Shown here in pieces: positions 43,563 to 51,697 of a DNA stretch of 64,000 nucleotides. The position numbers and the translations under genes are program-made. The first letter of the stretch is position 1. Each line of letters begins with the position of its first letter. Below the pieces are notes generated by a model that worked only from the letters and a program-made list of their open reading frames with translations, was not told the origin of the DNA and ran no database searches. This DNA is from ZC4RG19 sp017577565 (GTDB lineage Bacteria > Actinomycetota > Acidimicrobiia > Acidimicrobiales > VFJN01). The stretch lies in contig VSCH01000013.1 in the NCBI GenBank assembly GCA_047459075.1, forward strand, positions 10,294 to 74,293, in the 5' to 3' direction.

Positions 43563-43716
43563 CGTTCCTCGCGCTCCCTTCCCCGACGGATGCGCTCGCC
43601 GAGAGCGTCCGTGCCGCAGGTGTGACGAACGGTACAGGTCCACACGCCGACCCGGCCAAGGGACGGAGGTCCCCTCGCCGGCGGGACTGACGTCACCGTC
43701 AGCGTCCTCCGCCACT

Positions 43717-43728
43717 AGAACACGTTCT
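43717..43728. promoter_or_regulatory. KstR-like operator TAGAACACGTTCTC
   Basis: AGAACACGTTCT is a perfect 12-nt palindrome, with an outer T on the left. It fits the TnnAACnnGTTnnA pattern known for KstR-type TetR regulators of steroid catabolism except at the last base. It lies between the BVMO and acyl-CoA dehydrogenase genes, 44 nt before the latter's TTG. Confidence 0.6.
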
Positions 43729-43771
43729 CGTCGCGGGCCATACTGGCGCTCCGACCACCAGGAGGGGGACG

Positions 43772-44947
43772 TTGCACCTGGCCTACACGGAGGCGGAGGA
43801 GCAGCTGCGCGCCGAGCTGCGCGCCTACTACGACGAGCTGCTCGACGAGGAGACCCGCCGCGAGCTGCGCCGCGCCAACGGCGTCGGCCCGGTGGTCCGC
43901 CGCATCGTCCGGCAGATGGGCGAGGACGGCTGGCTCGGCATCGGCTGGCCCGTCGAGTACGGCGGCCAGGGCCGCGGGCCGGTCGAGCAGTTCATCTTCT
44001 TCGACGAGTCGATGCGGGCCGGCGCCCCCGTGCCCATGCTGACCATCAACACGGTGGCGCCGACGATCATGCAGTTCGGCACCGAGGAGCAGAAGCGCCG
44101 CTTCCTCCCGCCGATCCTCCGGGGCGAGATCCACTTCTGCATCGGCTACAGCGAGCCGAACGCCGGCACCGACCTGGCCTCGCTGCGCACCCGGGCGGTG
44201 CGCGACGGCGACCACTACGTCGTCACCGGCCAGAAGATGTGGACCAGCCTGGCCAGCGACGCCGACTACTGCTGGCTGGCGGCCCGCACCGGCGACGAGG
44301 ACAGCCGCCACCGGGGCATCTCGATCTTCATCGTCCCGATGGACAGCCCCGGCATCGAGCGCACGCCGCTGCGCCTGCTCTCGTCCCACGACATCTGCGC
44401 CGTGCACTGGGACGGCGTGCGCGTCCCGGTCGAGAACCGGGTCGGCGGCGAGAACGAGGGCTGGAACCTCATCGTCAACCAGCTCAACCACGAGCGGGTC
44501 ACGCTGTGCAGCCCGGGCATGGCCGAGGAGCTGCTGCACGACACCATCGAGTGGGCCCGCACGACCCGGCTGCCCGACGGCCGGCTGGTCGCCGACCAGG
44601 AGTGGGTGCGCGTCAACCTGGCCAAGGCCTACGCCGGCTTCGAGTTCCTGCGCCTCGCCAACTGGAAGGTGGCCTGGGACGCCACGAGGGACCGCCTGGA
44701 GGTGGCCGACGCCAGCACGATCAAGGTCTTCGGCACCGAGCACTACCTCGAGACCTTCCGGCTGCTCATGGAGGTGCTGGGCGAGCGGTCCTACCTCGTC
44801 GAGGACACGCCGGGGGCGCTGCTCGCCGGCCGCCTCGAGCAGCTCTACCGCAGCCTGCTCATCCTCACCTTCGGCGGCGGCACCAACGAGCTGCAGCGCG
44901 ACCTGATCGCCGGCTTCGGCCTCGGCATGCCGATGGCGAAGCGCTGA
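43772..44947 (+). CDS. Acyl-CoA dehydrogenase (FadE-like), first of a pair
   Basis: 391 residues, TTG start after GGAGGGGG. FAD/substrate motifs include CIGYSEPNAGTDLASLRT, VVTGQKMWTSLASDADYCWL, LNHERVTLCSPG and FGGGTNELQRDLIAGFGLGMP. The gene is 17 nt upstream of a second, diverged dehydrogenase, as in actinobacterial heteromeric FadE pairs (alpha2beta2) for steroid side chains. The KstR-like palindrome just upstream supports that assignment. Pathway is inference; family is secure. Confidence 0.94.
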   Translation: MHLAYTEAEEQLRAELRAYYDELLDEETRRELRRANGVGPVVRRIVRQMGEDGWLGIGWPVEYGGQGRGPVEQFIFFDESMRAGAPVPMLTINTVAPTIMQFGTEEQKRRFLPPILRGEIHFCIGYSEPNAGTDLASLRTRAVRDGDHYVVTGQKMWTSLASDADYCWLAARTGDEDSRHRGISIFIVPMDSPGIERTPLRLLSSHDICAVHWDGVRVPVENRVGGENEGWNLIVNQLNHERVTLCSPGMAEELLHDTIEWARTTRLPDGRLVADQEWVRVNLAKAYAGFEFLRLANWKVAWDATRDRLEVADASTIKVFGTEHYLETFRLLMEVLGERSYLVEDTPGALLAGRLEQLYRSLLILTFGGGTNELQRDLIAGFGLGMPMAKR

Positions 44948-44964
44948 CACCCCAGGGGGAGGCG

Positions 44965-46095
44965 ATGGACTTCGACCTGACCGACGAGCAGCAGGCCACC
45001 GTCGAGGCGGCGAGCAAGCTGCTGGGCGACCGGTCCACCCCGGCGGCGCTGCGGGAGCTCGAGCAGCGCGACGAGCTGCGCTTCGACCGCGACCTGTGGG
45101 CCGCCATGGCCGGCGCCGGCCTGCTCGGCATCGCCGTGCCGGTCGAGCACGGCGGGGCGGGGCAGGGGGTGCTGGAGCTGGCCCTCCTCCTCGAGGAGGT
45201 GGGCCGCCGGACCGCCCCGGTGCCGGCGCTGGCCGCGCTGGCGCTCGGCGGGCTGCCGATCGCCCGGTGGGGCACGGCGGACCAGCAGGCCGCCGTCCTG
45301 CCCGGTCTGGCCGAGGGGACGGTCGTGCCGACGGCGGCCCTCGTGCAGCCGTCCGGCGACCCGCTGACGCCCTCGGTGGCGGCCCGCCGGGACGGCGACG
45401 GCTGGGTGCTGGACGGCGCCTGCACCAACGTGCCGGCCGGGCTGGTCGCCGACCTCGTGCTCGTGCCGGCGACGACCGACGCCGGCGAGACGGGCCTGTT
45501 CCTCGTCCCGGCCGGTGCCCCCGGGGTGGGCCGCGAGCGCCAGGACACGACGACGGGCACGCCCGAGGCCCGCCTGACCCTCGACGGCGTGCGCCTCGGC
45601 GCCGGCGACGTGGTGGGGCCGGTGGACGAGGCGGCGACGGCGCTGCGGTGGCTGGTCGACCACGCGACGGTGGCCGCGTGCGCGGTCATGGCCGGCGTCG
45701 CCGCCGAGGCGATCCGGCTGACCGGCGAGTACACCTCGCAGCGCGAGCAGTTCGGGCGGCCGATCGCCACCTTCCAGGCCGTCGGGCAGCGGGCGGCCGA
45801 CGCCTACGTCGACACCCAGGCCATCCGGCTCACCATGCTGCAGGCCGCGTGGCGGCTCGGCGCCGGGCTCCCCGCCGACCGCGAGGTCGCGGTCGCCAAG
45901 TACTTCGCGGCCGCCGGCGGCCAGCGCGTCGTGCACGCGGCCGCCCACCTGCACGGCGGCGTGGGCGTCGACCGCGACTACCCGCTGCACCGCTACTTCC
46001 TGCTGGCCAAGCAGCTCGAGCTGTTCCTCGGCGGCGCCAGCCGGCAGCTGCTGCGGCTCGGCGCCATCCTTGCCGCCGAGGGCCCCACGCGCTGA
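44965..46095 (+). CDS. Acyl-CoA dehydrogenase (FadE-like), second of a pair
   Basis: 376 residues, ATG after GGGGGAGG. The N-terminal MDFDLTDEQQATVEAASKLL, AVPVEHGGAGQGVLELALLL, YTSQREQFGRPIATFQAVGQ and AAHLHGGVGVDRDYPLHRYF establish the family. The middle beta domain is less conserved: the usual 'T-EP.aGSD' loop reads ALVQPSGDPL. It is therefore probably the partner subunit in a heteromeric enzyme with the upstream dehydrogenase. A bidirectional terminator follows. Confidence 0.93.
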   Translation: MDFDLTDEQQATVEAASKLLGDRSTPAALRELEQRDELRFDRDLWAAMAGAGLLGIAVPVEHGGAGQGVLELALLLEEVGRRTAPVPALAALALGGLPIARWGTADQQAAVLPGLAEGTVVPTAALVQPSGDPLTPSVAARRDGDGWVLDGACTNVPAGLVADLVLVPATTDAGETGLFLVPAGAPGVGRERQDTTTGTPEARLTLDGVRLGAGDVVGPVDEAATALRWLVDHATVAACAVMAGVAAEAIRLTGEYTSQREQFGRPIATFQAVGQRAADAYVDTQAIRLTMLQAAWRLGAGLPADREVAVAKYFAAAGGQRVVHAAAHLHGGVGVDRDYPLHRYFLLAKQLELFLGGASRQLLRLGAILAAEGPTR

Positions 46096-46096
46096 C

Positions 46097-46123
46097 CCGG
46101 CCCGCCCCGTGCGGGCGGGCCGG
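46097..46123. terminator. Bidirectional hairpin terminator
   Basis: A perfect 11-bp stem (46097-46107 with 46113-46123) and 5-nt loop start immediately after the dehydrogenase stop and lie 33 nt beyond the stop of the convergent zinc-ribbon gene. Confidence 0.75.
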
Positions 46124-46155
46124 CGGTCGGGCCGGATCGGGCCGGCGTCGCCGGC

Positions 46156-46407
46156 CTAGCCGGTGGGGAGCTCGACCCGGTCGACGGCCTTGTCGGTCTG
46201 CTCGGCCACGTTGGCGCAGTGGGCGCAGCAGTAGAAGCGGCCGTTCACCTCGACGCCGTGGCCGACGACCCGGCAGCCGCAGTGCTCGCAGACCGGGGCC
46301 AGGCGGTGGATCGCGCACTCGAAGCTGTCGAACGTGTGGTGCGCGCCGGCCGCGACCACCTCGAAGGCCTTGTCGTAGTCGTTCCCGCAGACCTCGCAAC
46401 GGGCCAT
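46156..46407 (-). CDS. Small double zinc-finger protein
   Basis: 83 residues from the ATG at 46407 behind GGAGGT. CEVCGNDYDKAF, CEHCGCRVVGHGVEVNG and FYCCAHCANVAEQ give three CxxC-type knuckles plus SFECAIH, enough for two zinc sites. It resembles small actinobacterial metal-binding or YHS-like proteins ('treble-clef' style). No enzymatic function is apparent; a metal chaperone or transcription-associated role is possible. Confidence 0.82.
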   Translation of the reverse strand: MARCEVCGNDYDKAFEVVAAGAHHTFDSFECAIHRLAPVCEHCGCRVVGHGVEVNGRFYCCAHCANVAEQTDKAVDRVELPTG

Positions 46408-46534
46408 GTCGGTACCTCCGGTGCTCGGCGACGTCGCGGGCGTACCCGGGCGGCGGACGGCCGACACCCCGTGCTCTCGCGCTCTCAGCGGCTACGGTCG
46501 CGCGGGTCGCGGCCGAGCCGGCGAGGAGGGCGCG

Positions 46535-48376
46535 GTGGACAGCAGCGAGATCGTGCGCGGCATCGGGCTCGTGGTCGTCCTCGGCGTCGGCCTGCAGTGG
46601 CTGGGCCGGCGGATCGGCTTGCCCTCGATCGTGCTGCTGCTGGCCGGCGGCCTGGCGGTGGGCCCGGGGCTGGGCTGGCTCGACCCCGACGAGATCTTCG
46701 GCGACGCCCTCTTCCCGGTCGTGTCGCTCGCCGTCGCCGTGCTGCTGTTCCACGGCGGGATGGAGCTGCGGCTCGCCGACCTGCGGGGCCCCGCCCGGGG
46801 GCCGGTCCTCCGGCTCGTCACCGTCGGGGCGCTGACGACCTGGCTGCTGGCGGCCGGCACCGTCCACCTCCTCCTCGACGGGGCGGCGCGGCTGTCGCTC
46901 GTCATCGGGGCGATCCTCGTCGTGTCCGGGCCGACGGTCGTCGGCCCGCTGCTGCGCATCGCCCGGCCCCGCGACCCACCGGCCACGATCCTCCGCTGGG
47001 AGGGCATCCTCATCGACCCCCTGGGCGCCACGCTCGGCGTGTTCTGCGTCAACGCCTTCTTCGTCACCGAGCTGAGCCTCCAGGAGCTGTGGCGGGACGT
47101 CCTGTCGGTGGCCCTGGCCGGGGTGGCCGCCGGGCTGGCCGGGGCGGCGCTGCTGGTCACCGCCCTGCGCCGGCTGACCGTGCCCGACGAGCTCGAGGTC
47201 GCCGTCCCGTTCATGTTCGTCGTCGCCGCCTACGTGGCGGCCGAGTCGGTCCGGCCCGAGGCCGGGCTGTTCGCCACGACGGCGATGGGCGTGGCGGTGG
47301 CCAACCAGCGGGTGGTCCCCACCCGGGAGCTGCGCGCCTTCGGCGAGCCGGTCGTCGCGCTCCTGCTCGGCGCGCTGTTCGTCGTGCTCGCCGCCCGCGT
47401 CGACGGCCAGGCGCTGATCGACCACGTGCCCGAGGCGCTCGCGCTCGCCGCGGTCCTCGCCCTGGTCGTCCGCCCGCTCGTCGTCGTGCTCAGCACCCTG
47501 GGCCAGCCCGGCCTCGACCGGCGGGACCGGGCCTTCCTGGCCTGCCTGGCGCCGCGCGGCGTCGTCGCGGCCGCCACCGCGGCGCTCTACTCCCTGCGCC
47601 TCGACCAGATCGGCGAGCCCGCCGACGGGCTGGTGCCGGTCGTCTTCGCGGTGGTCATCGCCCTCGCCCTCCTCTACGGCCTCGGCGCCGCGCCGGCGGC
47701 CCGGTGGCTGGGCGTGGCCCGCCCGAGCCCCCGGGGCGCGCTGCTCGTCGGCGGGCACCGCTGGCTGCTCGGGCTGGCCGCCGCGCTGACCCGCCACGGC
47801 GTGCCGGTCGTGGTGGCCGCCCGGGGGCGGGCCGACCTGGCGGGGCGCGACGACCTCCCGTTCCGCGTGCACACCGGGCTGATCACCGCGCTGCCGGCGA
47901 GCGGCCTGCTCGACGACGTGGGCGGCGCGGTCATCGCGTCGCGCGACGACGAGGTCGACCTCATCGCGCTCGACGTGGCGGTGTCGCAGCTCGGGCGGGG
48001 CGCGGTCTGGGTGCTGCCGAGCGAGCCGGCCGGGGGCGGCGCGCGGCGCGCCGACCCCGAGCCCGACCCCCGGACCTGGTCGCGGCGGCCGTTCTCGCCC
48101 GGCGCCACCCACGACGCGCTCGACGCGGCCGTCGTCGCGGGTCACGAGGTGCGGACGGTCGACGCCGACGACGTGCCCGAGGGCGCGCACGTGCTGGCCG
48201 TGCTCACCCCGGCCGGCCGGTGGACCGCGTCCGTCGACGGGCCCCCGCCGCCCGGGTCCCGCCTGGTCGTCCTCGACCCGGCGCCGGTCGCGGCGGGGGA
48301 GCGGGACGGCGCCGCGGCCGCGATCGGCGACCCCGAGGCCCGGCGTGGTCAGCGCGAGCCGGCCGCGGACGACTGA
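46535..48376 (+). CDS. Cation/proton antiporter (CPA1 type) with C-terminal Rossmann-like domain
   Basis: 613 residues, GTG after GAGGAGGG. About 12 membrane helices: GIGLVVVLGVGLQWLGRRIG, LPSIVLLLAGGLAVGPGLG, VSLAVAVLLFHGGMEL, the VVSGPTVVGPLL helix pair, ILIDPLGATLGVF (DPLGA, ion-binding region), and ACLAPRGVVAAATAALYSL. From about residue 400 a soluble domain resembles TrkA-N (ALLVGGHRWLLGLAAALTRHG), lacking a clear GxGxxG. It would exchange Na+ or K+ for H+. The last 28 nt overlap the convergent tetR. Confidence 0.92.
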   Translation: MDSSEIVRGIGLVVVLGVGLQWLGRRIGLPSIVLLLAGGLAVGPGLGWLDPDEIFGDALFPVVSLAVAVLLFHGGMELRLADLRGPARGPVLRLVTVGALTTWLLAAGTVHLLLDGAARLSLVIGAILVVSGPTVVGPLLRIARPRDPPATILRWEGILIDPLGATLGVFCVNAFFVTELSLQELWRDVLSVALAGVAAGLAGAALLVTALRRLTVPDELEVAVPFMFVVAAYVAAESVRPEAGLFATTAMGVAVANQRVVPTRELRAFGEPVVALLLGALFVVLAARVDGQALIDHVPEALALAAVLALVVRPLVVVLSTLGQPGLDRRDRAFLACLAPRGVVAAATAALYSLRLDQIGEPADGLVPVVFAVVIALALLYGLGAAPAARWLGVARPSPRGALLVGGHRWLLGLAAALTRHGVPVVVAARGRADLAGRDDLPFRVHTGLITALPASGLLDDVGGAVIASRDDEVDLIALDVAVSQLGRGAVWVLPSEPAGGGARRADPEPDPRTWSRRPFSPGATHDALDAAVVAGHEVRTVDADDVPEGAHVLAVLTPAGRWTASVDGPPPPGSRLVVLDPAPVAAGERDGAAAAIGDPEARRGQREPAADD

Positions 48377-49029
48377 GCGGTCGGGCCGAGCAGCTGCTGC
48401 GCCAGCGTCTCGGCCAGCCAGCGCTCGTAGCGGGCGCCCGACCAGCCGCGGTCGAGCACGAGCAGGCCGTAGACCTCGGGGGAGGCGAGGGCGTGGACGA
48501 CGTCGGCCGCGTCGCGCTCGCGCAGCCCGTCCCGGAGCGCGCCGGCCCGGGCGAGGGCCCGGGCGACGTGGCGCTGGCCCTCGTGGCGCTGGCGGGAGAC
48601 CTCGTCGAGCATCGCCGCCGCCTCGGGGTCGGAGCGGGCGGCATCCGCGAGCAGGCGGTGCACCGGGGCGGTGCGGGCCATGAGGTCGCGCAGCAGCGTG
48701 GCGAAGCGGCCGAGCAGCTCGTGGGGGTCGGGTGTGGCGAGCAGGTCCTGCACCCGGGGCCGGTCGAGCATCGCCACGTCCTCGTGGTCGCCGGCGATGG
48801 CGACGTCGAGCACCGCCTTCAGGATCCCCAGCTTCGAGCCGAACAGCCGGTAGACGGTGGCCTGGGGGGTGTCGGAGGCCTCGCTGATCGCCTCGATGGT
48901 GGTGGCCGCGTAGCCCCGCTCCTCGAACAGGCGGCGGGCCGCCTCCACCACCGCCGCCCGGGTCCGCCGGGTGCGCGCCTGGGGCGGACGGCGCCTCGAC
49001 GGGGGGACGTCCTTGACGGGCTCGCTCAC
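48349..49029 (-). CDS. TetR family transcriptional regulator
   Basis: 226 residues, GTG at 49029. The HTH is RAAVVEAARRLFEERGYAAT, TIEAISEASDTPQATVYRLF, GSKLGILKAVLD. The C-terminal domain is helical. A 37-bp nested dyad lies directly in front of the start (49035-49071), in the shared promoter with the divergent gene at 49112. The regulator thus very probably represses itself and that gene. Confidence 0.92.
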   Translation of the reverse strand: MSEPVKDVPPSRRRPPQARTRRTRAAVVEAARRLFEERGYAATTIEAISEASDTPQATVYRLFGSKLGILKAVLDVAIAGDHEDVAMLDRPRVQDLLATPDPHELLGRFATLLRDLMARTAPVHRLLADAARSDPEAAAMLDEVSRQRHEGQRHVARALARAGALRDGLRERDAADVVHALASPEVYGLLVLDRGWSGARYERWLAETLAQQLLGPTAQSSAAGSR

Positions 49030-49034
49030 GTATG

Positions 49035-49071
49035 TGAGAGTAGCACTATCAAATCGATAGTAAGACTCTCA
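49035..49071. promoter_or_regulatory. Nested symmetrical operator for the adjacent TetR regulator
   Basis: Outer arms TGAGAGT (49035-49041) and ACTCTCA (49065-49071), and inner arms ACTATC (49045-49050) and GATAGT (49056-49061), are both perfect. Spacers are equal (3, 5 and 3 nt), centred at 49053. The segment is the most AT-rich of its neighbourhood and probably also holds the two divergent promoters. Confidence 0.75.
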
Positions 49072-49111
49072 TTCTGAGCCGGGCCCGGGAGGGCCGGGAG
49101 GAGGAACCGAC

Positions 49112-49597
49112 GTGATGGGCATCCGGGACGCGACATCGGGCCAGGTCGTCGACTTCAGGGAGGTGTCGACCGCCGGGCTCGAGCCGTCGCCGCACGCGGA
49201 GGCGCTGGCCGGGCTGCGGGCCAACGAGGCCCGCTACTTCAAGAACAAGTACGACCACGACTTCACCGTCTACCCGGCGGCCGAGGCCGCCGACGTCGTC
49301 GACTGGGTCCACCGGATCCTGAGGGAGGAGCGGGGCATCGAGATCGCCTCCCCGCCCCTGCAGGCCGCGCTGGTCGAGGTCGAGGGCACGAGGTGGGCCC
49401 ACGTGTTCTACGAGAGCGGCCTCGCCGTCAACGTCCTCTACGAGCTGGCGCCGGGCGGCAAGCGGGCCGTCGGCTTCAAGCTCTGCGAGGGCATGGACGT
49501 GCCCGAGGAGCTGGCGGGCTTCAAGTTCGCCCGCCAGCGGTCGAAGCTGGCCGGCACCATCCGCGGCTCGTTCTTCGTCATCAAGGGCGAGTACTGA
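49112..49597 (+). CDS. Conserved hypothetical protein under divergent TetR control
   Basis: 161 residues, GTG-ATG start after GGGAGGAGGAACC. No recognised domain. Visible pieces are EARYFKNKYDHDFTVYPAAE, ADVVDWVHRILREERGIEIA, WAHVFYESGLAVNVLYEL and FKFARQRSKLAGTIRGSFF. It has no signal peptide or membrane helix and shows a mixed alpha/beta pattern. The nested operator upstream suggests that its dose is the main target of the neighbouring TetR regulator. It is followed at 70 nt by the BCCP-carboxyltransferase gene. Confidence 0.75.
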   Translation: MMGIRDATSGQVVDFREVSTAGLEPSPHAEALAGLRANEARYFKNKYDHDFTVYPAAEAADVVDWVHRILREERGIEIASPPLQAALVEVEGTRWAHVFYESGLAVNVLYELAPGGKRAVGFKLCEGMDVPEELAGFKFARQRSKLAGTIRGSFFVIKGEY

Positions 49598-49666
49598 GCG
49601 CTCGATGGGGTCGCGCCGGGCCGGCGACTCCGCCCGGGGGAGCGCCGCGGGCTAGACACCGGGGGC

Positions 49667-51526
49667 ATGGCCACCACGACCCAGATCGCGTCACCCCTGG
49701 TCGGCACCGTCGTGCGGGTGGACTGCTCGGTCGGGGCGCCGGTCGAGCCCGGCACCACGGTCGTGGTCGTCGAGTCGATGAAGATGGAGCACGCGGTCGA
49801 GGCCGGCGTCGCGGGCACCGTCGCCGAGGTGCGGGTGGCGGCCGGCGACGCCGTGCAGGCGGGCGACGTCCTCGTCGTCGTCGACGTGGCCGAGCCGGCC
49901 GCCGCCGGGGGCACGGCCCCCACCGGGGGCGGGTCACCGGCGGCGGAGACGGCGGGGACCGCGCCCGCCCGCCCCGAGCCCGAGCTGCGCCCCGACCTCG
50001 CCGAGGTCGTGGCCCGCCACGCCGCCGGGCTCGACGCCGCCCGCCCCGAGGCCGTCGCCCGCCGCCACCGGCGCGGGATGCGCACGGCCCGGGAGAACAT
50101 CGCCGACCTGCTCGACCCGGGGTCGTTCGTCGAGTACGGGCCGCTCGTCATCGCCGCCCAGCGCCGCCGGCGCCCGGTGGAGGAGCTGATCGCCCGCACC
50201 CCGGCCGACGGGCTGGTGGCGGGGATCGGCACGGTCGACGGCCGGCCCACCGCCGTGCTGTCGTACGACTACACGGTCCTGGCGGGGACGCAGGGCTACC
50301 AGAACCACCGCAAGAAGGACCGGCTCTTCGACGTCATCGAGCGCCAGCGGCTGCCCGTCGTGTTCTTCGCCGAGGGCGGGGGCGGGCGCCCGGGCGACAC
50401 CGACGCCCCCGGCGTGTCGGGCCTCGACACCGTGGCCTTCCACCTGTGGGGGCGGCTGAGCGGCCTGGTGCCCCGGGTCGGCATCGCCGCCGGCCGGTGC
50501 TTCGCCGGCAACGCCGCCATCCTCGGCAGCAGCGACGTCGTCATCGCCACCCGCGACGCCAACATCGGCATGGGCGGCCCGGCGATGATCGAGGGCGGGG
50601 GCCTCGGCGTCTACGCGCCCGAGGACATCGGCCCGATCGAGGTCCAGTCGGCCAACGGCGTCGTCGACGTCGTCGTCGAGGACGAGGCCGAGGCGGTGGC
50701 GGTCGCCCGCCGGTACCTGTCGTACTTCGCCGGTCCCGAGCCCCAGCCCGGCTGGTCGTGCGCCGACCAGGCGGTCCTGCGGGACCTCGTCCCCGAGGAC
50801 CGGCGCCGGGCCTACGACGTGCGCGCCGTCGTGGAGGCGCTGGCCGACACCGGCTCGGTGCTCGAGCTGCGGGCCGGGTTCGCCCCCGGGATGGTGACCG
50901 CGCTCGCCAAGGTCGAGGGGCGGCCGATCGGCATCGTGGCCAACAACCCGGCCCACCTGGCCGGCGCCATCGACGCCGACGCCGCCGACAAGGCGGCCCG
51001 CTTCATGCAGCTGTGCGACGCCTTCGACGTGCCGCTGCTGTTCCTGTGCGACACGCCGGGGATCATGGTCGGACCGGAGGCCGAGGAGGCCGCGCTCGTG
51101 CGCCACGCCTGCCGGCTCTTCGTCACCGGGGCCAGCCTGACGGTGCCGTACGGCACGATCGTCCTGCGCAAGGGCTACGGCCTCGGTGCGCAGGCGATGG
51201 CGGGCGGCAGCTTCAAGGCGCCGCTGTTCTGCGTCGCCTGGCCGACCGGCGAGGTCGGCGGCATGGGCCTCGAGGGGGCGGTGCGCCTCGGCTACCGGCG
51301 GGAGCTGGAGGCCGTCGAGGACCCCGAGGAGCGGGAGCGCACGTTCCAGCGCATGGTCGAAGCCGCCTACGAGCACGGCAAGGCGCTGAGCGCGGCCAGC
51401 CACTTCGAGGTCGACGACGTCATCGACCCCGCCGACAGCCGGCGCTGGATCACGGCGATGCTGGCCGCCGCGCCCCCGCCGCCGCCCCGGACGGGGAAGA
51501 AGCGCCCCCTCGTCGACACGTGGTGA
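49667..51526 (+). CDS. Fused biotin carboxyl carrier domain and acyl-CoA carboxyltransferase
   Basis: 619 residues. Residues 1-80 are a BCCP domain with the biotinylation motif ESMKMEH (Lys39). A Pro/Ala-rich linker (about 83-105) leads to a full carboxyltransferase (CT-beta and CT-alpha halves): RTARENIADLLDPGSFVEYG, FFAEGGGGRPGD, AGRCFAGNAAILGSSD, then VDADAADKAARFMQLCDAFD-like and LFLCDTPGIMVGPEAE. A biotin carboxylase must be supplied in trans; none is in the window. BCCP in front of CT is uncommon. TAGACA at about 49652 may be its -10 element. Substrate (acetyl-, propionyl- or other CoA) cannot be read off. Confidence 0.88.
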   Translation: MATTTQIASPLVGTVVRVDCSVGAPVEPGTTVVVVESMKMEHAVEAGVAGTVAEVRVAAGDAVQAGDVLVVVDVAEPAAAGGTAPTGGGSPAAETAGTAPARPEPELRPDLAEVVARHAAGLDAARPEAVARRHRRGMRTARENIADLLDPGSFVEYGPLVIAAQRRRRPVEELIARTPADGLVAGIGTVDGRPTAVLSYDYTVLAGTQGYQNHRKKDRLFDVIERQRLPVVFFAEGGGGRPGDTDAPGVSGLDTVAFHLWGRLSGLVPRVGIAAGRCFAGNAAILGSSDVVIATRDANIGMGGPAMIEGGGLGVYAPEDIGPIEVQSANGVVDVVVEDEAEAVAVARRYLSYFAGPEPQPGWSCADQAVLRDLVPEDRRRAYDVRAVVEALADTGSVLELRAGFAPGMVTALAKVEGRPIGIVANNPAHLAGAIDADAADKAARFMQLCDAFDVPLLFLCDTPGIMVGPEAEEAALVRHACRLFVTGASLTVPYGTIVLRKGYGLGAQAMAGGSFKAPLFCVAWPTGEVGGMGLEGAVRLGYRRELEAVEDPEERERTFQRMVEAAYEHGKALSAASHFEVDDVIDPADSRRWITAMLAAAPPPPPRTGKKRPLVDTW

Positions 51527-51597
51527 GCACCGCGAACCAGTGACCGCGCTCCGCGCGTGTCCGTCGCGTGGCGTAACCTCATCTTGCCGACCTGACT

Positions 51598-51634
51598 GGC
51601 AAAGTTGACCGGACAAGTCGGATTTGCCTACGTT
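51598..51634 (+). promoter_or_regulatory. Promoter of the sulfate transporter operon with TTGCC/GGCAA operator-like repeats
   Basis: TTGACC (51605-51610) and TACGTT (51629-51634) with an 18-nt spacer make a good -35/-10 pair. GGCAAA (51598-51603) lies just before the -35 element and TTTGCC (51623-51628) just before the -10, an inverted pair around the promoter. Another TTGCC lies at 51584-51588. This suggests repressor binding, perhaps by a sulfur-responsive regulator. Confidence 0.55.
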
Positions 51635-51697
51635 TCACGCCCCGCGACCGGCAGCCACCGGTCCTCGACCGCCTCAGGGCACCAAGGAGGGACAGGC

